A stretch of DNA of 34,826 bases from an uncultured bacterium (GTDB taxonomy: Bacteria > Bacillota_I > Bacilli_A > RF39 > UBA660), in assembly GCA_948433885.1 (NCBI GenBank), contig CAOJEC010000011.1, forward strand, positions 1 to 34,826, read 5' to 3'. A model generated the notes under the pieces. It ran no database searches. It was not told where the DNA came from and saw only the letters and a list, made by a program, of their open reading frames with translations. The translations under genes and the position numbers were made by a program. Of this stretch, positions 1-6,931 are shown piece by piece. The stretch's first letter is position 1; every line of letters starts with the position of its first letter.

Positions 1-45
1 TTTTCAATAATTTTTTTTATAACTAAAGACTTTTCGTCAGAAATT

Positions 46-54
46 TGGTACAAT
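46..54 (+). promoter_or_regulatory. Extended -10 promoter for the UPF0158 operon
   Basis: TGG followed by TACAAT gives a TGn extended -10 element about 37 bases before the ATG at 92. No good -35 is visible, which an extended -10 can tolerate. A strong ribosome binding site (GAAAGGAGT, 74-82) follows. Confidence 0.45.
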
Positions 55-91
55 TTAATTATCAAGAACTTTTGAAAGGAGTACGATTTTT

Positions 92-496
92 ATGAAAGTA
101 AAATTAAGTGAAGTAATTGATGCTTTAGACTTTACAAACGATGAAATTGAATACTATTATAATCCAACTAATGGAGAAATATTTATGTCAAATATTGGAG
201 ATTATGAAAATTTAAATGAAGATGAGTTAGATGAACTATTTGAAAAATCTATTGTATTACCCACTAGATATGATATTAATGAATATGAAATGATGGAAGA
301 TTTTGCAGAAACTATTGAAGATACTAGACTTCAAAATCAATTATACATTTCTCTAAATGGTAGTGGTGCATTTAGAAGGTTTAAAGATACTTGTATCAAT
401 TTTGATATTATTGACGATTGGTATAAATTTAGAGATGCAAAATATAAAGAAATTGCTATAAATTGGTGCAAAGAGAATAACATCAAATTTGAATAG
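92..496 (+). CDS. UPF0158 family protein
   Basis: A 134-residue acidic cytosolic protein. The block LPTRYDINEYEMMEDF, then NGSGAFRRFKDT, DDWYKFRD and a C-terminal IAINWCKEN is the characteristic pattern of the UPF0158 family, whose biochemical role is not established. Length is close to that of the family core (about 130-150 residues). The start is the first ATG, with GAAAGGAGT about ten bases upstream. It is first in a tight operon: the next gene begins 10 bases after the stop. Its place beside a SWIM protein, a RhuM protein and a metallopeptidase on a mobile element suggests an accessory role, but that is inference. Confidence 0.85.
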   Translation: MKVKLSEVIDALDFTNDEIEYYYNPTNGEIFMSNIGDYENLNEDELDELFEKSIVLPTRYDINEYEMMEDFAETIEDTRLQNQLYISLNGSGAFRRFKDTCINFDIIDDWYKFRDAKYKEIAINWCKENNIKFE

Positions 497-506
497 GAGA
501 TGAATC

Positions 507-2063
507 ATGAAGAAGTTTTTAAGAAATTATAATTTTGAAGATTATTTTGATTCACTTATACTATCTCGTGGAAAAAGTTACTATAAAGAAAATAGAATAT
601 TAGATATTTGGTGTCAGCAAGATTTAGTAACTGCTTATATAGATGGCTCCGAAATATATAGAATTGAAATAAGAGCAAATGATAAAGAATTAAATAATTT
701 TTATTGTTCCTGTCCATATTCAGAAGATGGTGAATATATGTGTAAACATATTGCTGCTGTTCTTTATTATTTAGAAGAGAATGATATTCCAGAATTAGAA
801 ATTTCAAATAAAAAGAAAGTAAAAAGAGAAAAAAACAAATCTGAACTTTCTAAAATATATGATGAAATGAATTATGAACTAAGAAAAATAAGTGATAGAA
901 GTGGATTTGTTAATTATTATAATGGAAGATATTTTGTGGATTTAGTTTCTAATGTATCTAATTACGTAGATGGTTTTATAGATAATGAAGAGTATAACAA
1001 TGCTTTTGAACTAATTAAATACACCTATAGATTTATAAAAGATACTTTTATGGATGGATCTAATGGTGAATTTCAAAATTCATTATATTTAATTAATGAA
1101 AGTGCTAGTAAACTTTTATATAATGATGAATATTTTAATATCTTCTTATATTATACTCAAGATATAGCATCAAGTAATTCTTTAGATGATTTTTCAGATT
1201 CCCCACTACATGCTTTTATTTTATATGTTCATGATAAAGAATCAGCTAAAAAAGTTGTTAAAATATTGGATGAAATTGAATTAAGTACTTATGGAATCTT
1301 TGTTAGTCAAACTCTAGATAAAATTTCATTAACTTATGATTTTATTAATAAAGATGATGCTATAAAAATGTGTTATGAAAATATTGAACATTACGGAGTA
1401 AAAGAATTATTAATTAAATATTTAAAAAATGATAATAAAATAGATGAAATAATACGAATATTAAAAGATGATATTAAAAATCATATAAGAAAAGATATGG
1501 CTTATGACAAATTACTAGATATTTATGATGAATATGGTATACAAGAAGAAAAGAAAAAAATATTACCTGAGGTTATCATAGAAACAAATAGTTTTGCAAG
1601 GTATAAAGAACTAAAAGATATGTATAGTGATTCTGAATGGGATTCTGTAAAAGAAAAAATAATATCTAAAATTAAACATAATAATAGGGATATTTTAGAA
1701 GATATTTATATGGAAGAAAATGAAACTAATAAATTATTTGAATTATTGAAGGAAAATCCTAATATATATAGATTAGCAAAATATCAAGATGCAGTAAAAG
1801 ATAAATATAGTAAAGAATTATTAAATTTTTATAAACCACAAATACTTGAAGAATCAAAAAGAGTATCAGATAGAAAATGGTATCAAGAATTATGTCATTA
1901 TATCAGAAAAATGAAAGAACTTGATAATTCTGATGATTTTATCTTTGATATGTTAAAGGAAATGTATCCTAATTATAGGAGTAAACGAGCATTTAAGGAA
2001 GAAATAATGAATGTTTTAAGTCATAAAAATAAACAAAGATTTTATGAATTAATAGAAAAATAG
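507..2063 (+). CDS. SWIM zinc-finger domain protein
   Basis: A 518-residue protein with a SWIM zinc finger near the N-terminus: C67-x-C69, then C79-x-H81 in FYCSCPYSEDGEYMCKHIAA. SWIM fingers bind DNA or protein partners. The remaining 430 residues are rich in acidic, lysine and leucine residues and appear almost entirely helical, probably a helical-repeat solenoid; no nuclease or helicase motif is seen. An SD of type AGGAGATGA precedes the ATG, and it is second in the operon after the UPF0158 gene. Stand-alone SWIM proteins of this size are common in Bacillota but uncharacterised. No SNF2 helicase partner, often found with SWIM proteins, occurs nearby. Confidence 0.8.
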   Translation: MKKFLRNYNFEDYFDSLILSRGKSYYKENRILDIWCQQDLVTAYIDGSEIYRIEIRANDKELNNFYCSCPYSEDGEYMCKHIAAVLYYLEENDIPELEISNKKKVKREKNKSELSKIYDEMNYELRKISDRSGFVNYYNGRYFVDLVSNVSNYVDGFIDNEEYNNAFELIKYTYRFIKDTFMDGSNGEFQNSLYLINESASKLLYNDEYFNIFLYYTQDIASSNSLDDFSDSPLHAFILYVHDKESAKKVVKILDEIELSTYGIFVSQTLDKISLTYDFINKDDAIKMCYENIEHYGVKELLIKYLKNDNKIDEIIRILKDDIKNHIRKDMAYDKLLDIYDEYGIQEEKKKILPEVIIETNSFARYKELKDMYSDSEWDSVKEKIISKIKHNNRDILEDIYMEENETNKLFELLKENPNIYRLAKYQDAVKDKYSKELLNFYKPQILEESKRVSDRKWYQELCHYIRKMKELDNSDDFIFDMLKEMYPNYRSKRAFKEEIMNVLSHKNKQRFYELIEK

Positions 2064-2078
2064 AAAGCTGGTGAAATA

Positions 2079-3056
2079 TTGAAAAACAATATAATTATAT
2101 ATGTATCAAAAGACGGCAATGTAAAAGTCGATGTTAATATACTGCAAGATGATATTTGGATGAGTCAAGATGTTATGGCTAATCTTTATGATACTACTAA
2201 AAATAATATTTCAATGCACTTAAAAAATATTTTTGATGAAGGTGAGCTACAAAAGGATTCAGTTGTTAAGAAATTCTTAACAACTGCTAATGATGGTAAA
2301 AACTATAATGTCTTACACTATAATTTAGATGCCATTATTGCAGTTGGTTATAGAATTAACTCTAAAAAAGCAACTGAATTTAGAATATGGGCAACTAAAG
2401 TTTTAAAAGAATATATGATTAAAGGATTTGCTTTAAATGACGAAAGATTAAAAAATAATGGTGAAAGCCCGTATTTTGAGGAATTGCTTGCTAGAATTCG
2501 TGATATTAGGTCATCTGAAAAAATATTTTGGAGAAAAGTATTGGATATTTATGCAACTTCAATTGATTATGATCCTAAGGATAAATTATCAATCAAATTT
2601 TTTAAAACTGTGCAAAATAAAATGCATTACGCTACGCATGGCAACACTGCTGCAGAGATAATTTTTACTAGAGTTGATTCAGAAAAAGAAAATTTAGGCC
2701 TTACTAATTTTAAAGGAAATATACCTACAAAGTCTGAAACTGAAATTGCTAAAAATTATTTAACTGAAGAAGAGCTTAATATCTTAAATAGAATGGTATC
2801 TGCTTATTTAGATGTTGCTGAAATTAATGCTTTGGATAGACATGTAATGACTATGCAAGATTGGATAAATGAATTAGATACATTCTTAAAGATGACAAGG
2901 AAAGATATTTTAAAAGATAGTGGAAAAATATCACATGAAGAAGCTTTGAAGAAAGCACATAAAGAATATAATAAATATATGGAAAAACACTTAACACAAG
3001 CAGAACAAGACTATTTAGAAATATTAAACAAAGAAGTTGAAGAAATTGATAAATAA
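2079..3056 (+). CDS. rhuM: RhuM family protein
   Basis: A 325-residue protein matching the RhuM family, named for a Salmonella pathogenicity-island gene. Recognisable segments are the N-terminal DNA-binding-like block (DDIWMSQDVMANLYDTTKNN, then HLKNIFDEGEL), the YNLDAIIAVGYRINS motif, FRIWATKVLKEYMIKGF, and the later EIFTR/NYLTEEEL/MTMQDW region. The function of RhuM is unresolved; relatives are frequent on islands, phages and beside toxin-antitoxin genes. The start is TTG at 2079, with a GGTGA-type SD a few bases upstream and no good ATG nearby. It begins 15 bases after the SWIM gene, so the two are almost certainly cotranscribed. Length is normal for the family, with no sign of decay. Confidence 0.85.
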   Translation: MKNNIIIYVSKDGNVKVDVNILQDDIWMSQDVMANLYDTTKNNISMHLKNIFDEGELQKDSVVKKFLTTANDGKNYNVLHYNLDAIIAVGYRINSKKATEFRIWATKVLKEYMIKGFALNDERLKNNGESPYFEELLARIRDIRSSEKIFWRKVLDIYATSIDYDPKDKLSIKFFKTVQNKMHYATHGNTAAEIIFTRVDSEKENLGLTNFKGNIPTKSETEIAKNYLTEEELNILNRMVSAYLDVAEINALDRHVMTMQDWINELDTFLKMTRKDILKDSGKISHEEALKKAHKEYNKYMEKHLTQAEQDYLEILNKEVEEIDK

Positions 3057-3066
3057 TGGAATGGTG

Positions 3067-3783
3067 ATGAAAGTGAGTAAAGTTTTAGAAACTAATTTAT
3101 GCAAAATAAATTATTCAGAAAGTTTAAAAGAATTGGCAGAGGCAACTATTCAATTACTTGAAGGAAAGATAATTGAATATAAATTGTTTTTTGATATATC
3201 TACTAATGAGCAGATAATTGTTAATTATTTTGATACTGTAGAAGAATTTAGAGAATTTATATATGAAATTAGAGGTGAAAGGGATTCATTGCCTGAATAT
3301 GCTAGAGGAACTTATGATAATGGAATGGTTAATGCGTGTGTGAATCCTAAATTTCAATTAAAAAGATTATATATTGCTAGTCATGAGTTATTTCACATAT
3401 TATATATGAAATATGTATTAAACAATGATTATTCAAAAAGAATAGTTTGGTATGATGAAGGTATGGCACAATTTATGTCAGGAGAAAAAGATTCGTTAAC
3501 TGATGAAAATTTTAAAGACTTTTATTTAAATGTAAGGGAAAAAACAAAAGTAATCCCACAGATAAATAGTTTAGAGCATGGAGATTTTTTTGTTAATGAA
3601 GACTATAATGGTTATGATTTAAGTTATTTATGTATAAAATATTTATCAGAAGTGTTAAGTACAGATCAATTTAAAGATTTAATGTCCGATTTTTCAAAGA
3701 TTACTCAATTTGGTTATGATGTTATTCAAAAAATGTTTAGTTATTATGATGAAAAGTTAGAAAACACAATTGTAAAAAAATAA
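3067..3783 (+). CDS. Putative zinc metallopeptidase (peptidase MA-like, HExxH)
   Basis: A predicted gluzincin-type metallopeptidase. It has HELFH (two zinc-binding His and the catalytic Glu) followed after 20 residues by WYDEGMAQF, whose Glu would be the third ligand, the arrangement of the peptidase MA-like superfamily. There is no signal peptide, so it is probably cytoplasmic. The frame is open from an ATG at 3037 that overlaps rhuM; ATG 3067 (or GTG 3073) after the rhuM stop is preferred, but the choice is uncertain because the SD is weak. It is last in the four-gene operon and is followed by a hairpin with a T run. The substrate is unknown; a protease beside a DNA-binding-like protein could be a regulatory or toxin-type effector. 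Confidence 0.7.
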   Translation: MKVSKVLETNLCKINYSESLKELAEATIQLLEGKIIEYKLFFDISTNEQIIVNYFDTVEEFREFIYEIRGERDSLPEYARGTYDNGMVNACVNPKFQLKRLYIASHELFHILYMKYVLNNDYSKRIVWYDEGMAQFMSGEKDSLTDENFKDFYLNVREKTKVIPQINSLEHGDFFVNEDYNGYDLSYLCIKYLSEVLSTDQFKDLMSDFSKITQFGYDVIQKMFSYYDEKLENTIVKK

Positions 3784-3793
3784 ATTAAAATTT

Positions 3794-3841
3794 AATCATC
3801 CTATAAGATTTAGAAAAATTTAAAAATTAGGATGATTTTTT
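3794..3841 (+). terminator. Terminator of the cargo operon
   Basis: Nine-base arms AATCATCCT (3794-3802) and AGGATGATT (3829-3837) form a perfect stem with a long A-rich loop, followed by T residues. It lies 11 bases after the peptidase stop. The same CATCCT/AGGATG core recurs in the hairpin at 3883-3901. Confidence 0.6.
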
Positions 3842-3882
3842 GTGTTTAAAATTATTAATATTATTAGTCTTGCCCTATATAT

Positions 3883-3980
3883 CATCCTACAAAGTAGGAT
3901 GAATTTTGCAAGTGCAAAATCAGTTTTGTGTATATGCAGTTCCTTATGTAATAAGGGTTTAATTGCATATGATACACAAA
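3883..3980. other. Cluster of stacked hairpins, possible structured RNA or transfer/replication signal
   Basis: Three consecutive inverted repeats occupy about 100 bases without a convincing gene. Hairpin 1: CATCCTAC-AAA-GTAGGATG (3883-3901). Hairpin 2: ATTTTGCA-AG-TGCAAAAT (3903-3920). Hairpin 3: TTTGTGTATATGCA (3925-3938) pairs with 3964-3980 with a three-base bulge, and encloses a nested stem CCTTA-TGTAA-TAAGG (3942-3956). The weak open frame over this stretch (3842-4027) has no SD and looks fortuitous. Such packing is seen in structured RNAs, oriT regions, single-strand origins and transposon ends; the sequence alone does not decide which. Confidence 0.55.
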
Positions 3981-4115
3981 CTTCTTATCCTGCTATTTCA
4001 TATTTATTAAATTATGAATCTTTTTAGGATGGTAGACAAAACTTTCTATACTTTATAAGTTGACTCTTCTTTTTAAAGGAGGTATCATGCATCATGCAAA
4101 AAGGAGATGATGTTT

Positions 4116-4151
4116 ATGAAGATTATAATGGAGGTTTATGATAGTAAGTAA
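4116..4151 (+). CDS. Possible 11-residue leader peptide
   Basis: ATG at 4116 follows a good SD (AAGGAGATGA, from 4100) and opens an 11-codon frame ending TAA at 4149-4151. It overlaps the start of the next small ORF and the inverted repeat at 4147-4191. It may be a translated leader that controls downstream translation, or chance. Confidence 0.25.
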   Translation: MKIIMEVYDSK

Positions 4152-4245
4152 TATTGTTAGGTATATTATAGATATACCAAATAATATTACTAAAACAAAA
4201 ATTAATGCCATAGAATTTATTGGAGGTATTAAACTCTATGGTTAA
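4138..4245 (+). CDS. Small ORF (35 residues) in the recombinase leader
   Basis: A 35-codon frame from ATG 4138 to TAA 4245, beginning MIVSNIVRYIID. GGAGG lies only three bases before the ATG, which is tight spacing. Its stop overlaps the start of the next small ORF by 8 bases, consistent with translational coupling. Much of its coding sequence is the long inverted repeat at 4147-4191, so the DNA or RNA structure may matter more than the peptide. No family is recognised. Confidence 0.35.
   Translation: MIVSNIVRYIIDIPNNITKTKINAIEFIGGIKLYG
4147..4191. repeat. 19-base near-perfect inverted repeat with 7-base loop
   Basis: Arms 4147-4165 and 4173-4191 pair at 17 of 19 positions around TTATAGA. 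Being this long and upstream of the recombinase it could be an operator for an element-encoded regulator, an excision-factor site, or an mRNA hairpin that gates recombinase translation. Confidence 0.6.
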
Positions 4246-4417
4246 ATACAAAGTTAATTTAAAGTTTAAAGAAAATGGAAAATCTTTAAATGAAACAATA
4301 ACTAATGTATTAAAAATAGAACTAGAGAAAAAGATTAATGCGACTTGCAATGTTTTTAAAAAGGAGTTACCATTCAATCATACTCATTATTCCCAAAGTG
4401 AAGGGAGTAGTAATTGA
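4238..4417 (+). CDS. Small conserved-type ORF upstream of the recombinase (59 residues)
   Basis: Starts at ATG 4238 with GGAGGT about ten bases upstream and runs to a TGA that ends at 4417, one base into the recombinase ATG (4417-4419). This arrangement strongly suggests coupled translation. The protein starts MVKYKVNLKFKENGKSLNE, with a predicted beta strand followed by a long helix. Small proteins of this general type, with a phrase like FKENGKSLNE, are in my experience found before resolvase-type recombinases in Bacillota mobile elements; a role as accessory or directionality factor is inference. An in-frame TTG at 4220 is rejected as start because it would place the SD inside the gene. 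Confidence 0.6.
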   Translation: MVKYKVNLKFKENGKSLNETITNVLKIELEKKINATCNVFKKELPFNHTHYSQSEGSSN

Positions 4418-5982
4418 TGATAGGGAATAGTAGTTTTAAAGTAGGAATATATATAAGATTATCAAGAGATGATGGAAATATTGAATCTGATAGTATTGTT
4501 AGTCAAAGAAGTTTGCTTAATCAATATGTTAAAGAAAATAACTATAATATTGTAGAAGAATATGTAGATGATGGATTCACTGGAACTAATTTTGAAAGAC
4601 CATCCTTTAAAAGGATGATTAAAGATATTGAACTTGGTAAAATTAATATGATTATCACGAAAGATATGTCTAGACTTGGTAGAGATTATATTGGAACCGG
4701 TGAACTCATTGAAAAGTATTTTCCAAATAAAAATGTAAGATATATTGCTATTAATGATGGTATTGATACTTTTATAGATAATACCAATAATGACATAGCC
4801 CCCTTTAAAGCCATAATGAATGATATGTATGCTAAAGATATTTCTAAAAAAGTTAAGACAAGTCTTCATTCAAGAATGAAAGAGGGTTTATATGTATCTG
4901 GAAGATGCCCTTTTGGTTATATGAAAGATCAATCAAATAAAAATCATTTAGTTATAAACGAACAACAAGCAGAAACTGTTAAACTAATATTTGATTTAGC
5001 ACTTAAAGGTAATACATATCATTTTATAGCACAAGAATTAACTAAAAGAAAAATTAAAACACCAGCATCTTACTACAACTATGTTTGGAATACTAAGTGT
5101 ATAAATACAAATTGTATATCACAACAATATGGAGTATGGGTTGATACAACTGTTAAAGCCATTCTCACTAATCAAATATATGTAGGAGATACAGTCCAAG
5201 GTAAAACTAAAAAAATTAATTATAAACTTAAAAAGACAGTTAAAAATAATCCTAAAGACTATATAATAGTTGAAAATACACATGATGCAATCATTGATAG
5301 AGATACTTTTAATTATGTTCAAACACTTTTACCTAAAAATGTGAAAAGACCAGAGAAGAAAAGATTTTATCTATTAGATGGACTTTTATACTGTGGAGAT
5401 TGTAAACATAGAATAACTATCCGATATCAAAATAAAACTGGTAGAAGTTATACGACTTGTGATTATTATAGAACATATTCTAAATATCATGTATGTACAA
5501 CTCATACCAATAATTATGAAGTATTAGAAAATGTTATTTTAGATAATATAAAAGATGTATGTAAAAAGTATTTAGACAAAAATAAAATAAAAGATTCTAT
5601 TGGTAATATCGAGTTTGAAGATGATACCTTAAAAATAAAAAAACAAATTGAAAGTTTAGAACTAGCAAACAATAAACTAACCGAAACATTAGATAAAAAT
5701 TATATGAATATGTTAAAAGGTATTATTGATGAAGAACAATACATAAGAATAAGTGAAAGTTTAAAAAAAGAAATAGAAAGTAATAAATCAAGTATTGATA
5801 ATATAAAAAATGAACAAACAAATGAAAATAAACTAGATAACCAAAAGATAGAAAAATATATAAATGAATTTTTATCACTTGAAAATCCAACTAGGGAATT
5901 AATAATTAATTTGGTAGAAAAGATTTATATCTATCAAGACAAAACGATAGATATTATATTTACATTTAAAAATGTTACATAA
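4417..5982 (+). CDS. Large serine recombinase (TnpX/TndX-type site-specific integrase)
   Basis: Catalyses integration and excision of the element by the serine recombinase mechanism. The resolvase N-terminal domain (about 1-155) starts KVGIYIRLSRDDG with the nucleophile Ser16 and contains FTGTNFERPSF and SRLGRDYI. The recombinase domain follows (GLYVSGRCPFGYMKD, about 150-270), then a zinc ribbon (LLYCGDCKHRIT, with later CDYY and VCTTH cysteines), then a coiled-coil C-terminus. At 521 residues from ATG 4417 it is complete and free of stops. The SD AAGGGAG is about ten bases upstream. Its stop lies within about 15 bases of the LysM junction, as expected for a recombinase next to its own attachment site. 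TnpX and TndX are the nearest characterised relatives; the exact subtype is not certain. Confidence 0.93.
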   Translation: MIGNSSFKVGIYIRLSRDDGNIESDSIVSQRSLLNQYVKENNYNIVEEYVDDGFTGTNFERPSFKRMIKDIELGKINMIITKDMSRLGRDYIGTGELIEKYFPNKNVRYIAINDGIDTFIDNTNNDIAPFKAIMNDMYAKDISKKVKTSLHSRMKEGLYVSGRCPFGYMKDQSNKNHLVINEQQAETVKLIFDLALKGNTYHFIAQELTKRKIKTPASYYNYVWNTKCINTNCISQQYGVWVDTTVKAILTNQIYVGDTVQGKTKKINYKLKKTVKNNPKDYIIVENTHDAIIDRDTFNYVQTLLPKNVKRPEKKRFYLLDGLLYCGDCKHRITIRYQNKTGRSYTTCDYYRTYSKYHVCTTHTNNYEVLENVILDNIKDVCKKYLDKNKIKDSIGNIEFEDDTLKIKKQIESLELANNKLTETLDKNYMNMLKGIIDEEQYIRISESLKKEIESNKSSIDNIKNEQTNENKLDNQKIEKYINEFLSLENPTRELIINLVEKIYIYQDKTIDIIFTFKNVT

Positions 5983-5998
5983 AAAGTGTATCTGGAGA
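5983..5998. other. Putative attR: element/LysM gene junction
   Basis: To the right, in frame with the LysM gene, GGA GAC ACT TTA TGG encodes the LysM Gly-Asp-Thr-Leu-Trp core. To the left, the sequence reads out of LysM register and is recombinase 3' flank. Large serine recombinases of the Tn4451/Tn5397 group use a GA central dinucleotide; a GA occurs here in GGAGAC. The exact crossover cannot be placed without the left end. Confidence 0.55.
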
Positions 5999-6599
5999 CA
6001 CTTTATGGACTATAGCCAAAAACAATAATATGACCGTCGACGAACTAAAAAGAATTAACAATCTAACTTCCAACTCATTGACGATAGGTCAAAGACTTAA
6101 ATTAACTAGTAAAGATCAAGCAATAACACCTACTGAACCAGAAGATACATCATCGATCTATACGGTTAAAAAAGGAGACAGTCTATATGCTATTGCTAGT
6201 AAATACGGAATGACTGTCGACGAACTTAAAAGACTCAACAATTTGACTTCAAATACATTATCTATAGGACAAAAATTGAAAATCAAAAGTGTCGAACCTC
6301 AACCAAATGAAACGACACATACTATCAAAGCTGGAGATACTCTCTATTCCATTGCTAGAACATATGGAACCACAGTCGAAGCAATTAAGCAAGCAAACAA
6401 TATGATTTCAAACAACTTGACAATAGGAAGAGTGCTAATCATACCTACTGAATCGGCATACAACACCTACACCGTTAAGGCCGGAGATACATTATACGGA
6501 ATAGCTCTTGCTAATGGAACGACTGTTGAAAAGATAAAAGATATCAACAACTTGACAAAAAATAATTTATCTATAGGACAAAAATTACTGTTACCATAA
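5991..6599 (+). pseudogene. 5'-truncated multi-LysM protein gene (right half, split by the element)
   Basis: The frame encodes four LysM repeats and no start or signal peptide. Repeat cores are GDTLWTIAKNNNMTVDELK, GDSLYAIASKYGMTVDELK, GDTLYSIARTYGTTVEAIK and GDTLYGIALANGTTVEKIK, each followed by an NN(L/M)(T/I).N.L(S/T)IG(Q/R) segment. LysM modules bind N-acetylglucosamine polymers in peptidoglycan or spore cortex. The first repeat lacks its usual TVK lead-in and begins at Gly-Asp, exactly at the element junction. ATG 6030 lies inside repeat 1, has no SD and would cut the domain, so it is not a real start. The 5' half, probably with a signal or enzymatic domain, should lie beyond the left end of the element. 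Composition is core-like, unlike the recombinase beside it. Confidence 0.85.
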
Positions 6600-6604
6600 A
6601 GCAG

Positions 6605-6630
6605 AACTCACTTGATTAAAAGTGAGTTTT
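6605..6630 (+). terminator. Terminator of the LysM gene
   Basis: AACTCACTT / AAGTGAGTT stem with a GATTAA loop and a T run, 5 bases after the LysM stop. A diverged sister copy follows the second LysM tail at 8412-8439. Confidence 0.75.
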
Positions 6631-6858
6631 ATCATACAAAACCAGCCTAATTTAAACTTTCTTTTAAAGAAAGAGTTCGAGTCCATCAAAGACCAGTCTA
6701 AGGCATCATTTTCATACTTTAATTGTCTTATTCATTCGATTGAGATCAAATATAGTAATCGAAGCTTAACTCTATTGGACAACAACTGTTAATCTTATAG
6801 TTAACAATTATTAGCTCATATCATTTAACACATTATAGAGTAATAATTCAAATTTAGC
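6631..6858. other. Non-coding stretch without a recognised gene
   Basis: No credible coding frame or SD. It contains three TCGA sites (near 6677, 6737 and 6760), so it is more core-like than the decayed ATPase that follows. A short repeat TGTTAA..TTAACA occurs near 6786-6807. It may be a degraded core gene remnant. Confidence 0.3.
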
Positions 6859-6884
6859 AGTTATTACGATTGATCGTAATAACT
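6859..6884. promoter_or_regulatory. 26-base perfect palindrome (operator candidate)
   Basis: AGTTATTACGAT and ATCGTAATAACT flank a TG centre (12-base arms, no mismatch). Its last base touches the -35 box of the promoter at 6884-6912, a typical operator position for a dimeric regulator. No T run follows, so it is not a terminator. Confidence 0.55.
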
Positions 6885-6912
6885 TTACAAGAATATTAAA
6901 TTAATATATAAT
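6884..6912 (+). promoter_or_regulatory. Sigma-A-type promoter before the ATPase pseudogene
   Basis: TTTACA, 17-base spacer, perfect TATAAT, 20 bases before the ATG at 6932. The SD AAGGAAG follows. The promoter is better preserved than the gene it drives, and may now read into the TPR gene at 7420. Confidence 0.6.
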
Positions 6913-6931
6913 ATAATTAAGGAAGATTAAT

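Larger units (their letters stand above)
1..5996 (+). mobile_element. Right-hand part of an integrative element with a large serine recombinase
   Basis: The segment ends where a LysM-repeat gene resumes in mid-repeat, 9-15 bases after the stop of a large serine recombinase. Recombinase genes of the TnpX/TndX group commonly lie next to one end of their element, so this junction is read as attR, with the crossover in or beside the GGAGA of the LysM Gly-Asp codons (5994-5998). The left end and the other half of the LysM gene are not in the window. The whole stretch is A+T-richer than the core, and I find the tetranucleotide TCGA only twice in it (2128, 5609), while core genes have it about every 60 bases. 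Whether the cargo operon at 92-3783 belongs to the same element is inferred from composition and adjacency. Confidence 0.7.

Noticed and set aside
3842-4027. 61-codon frame after the peptidase gene
   Set aside because: GTG start without SD, directly behind a terminator, and most of its length is hairpin arms; treated as structured non-coding DNA.
4123-4377. Minus-strand frame of 84 codons
   Set aside because: Antisense to the coupled small ORFs and the inverted repeat, with no SD; a shadow frame.
4602-4618. CATCCTTTAAAAGGATG hairpin inside the recombinase gene
   Set aside because: Similar to the CATCCT/AGGATG arms at 3794-3901, but it encodes conserved recombinase residues (RPSFKRM), so it is probably chance.
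6030-6599. LysM gene starting at ATG 6030
   Set aside because: That ATG is inside the first repeat and lacks an SD; the same frame continues upstream to the junction, so this is a truncated gene and not a complete one.
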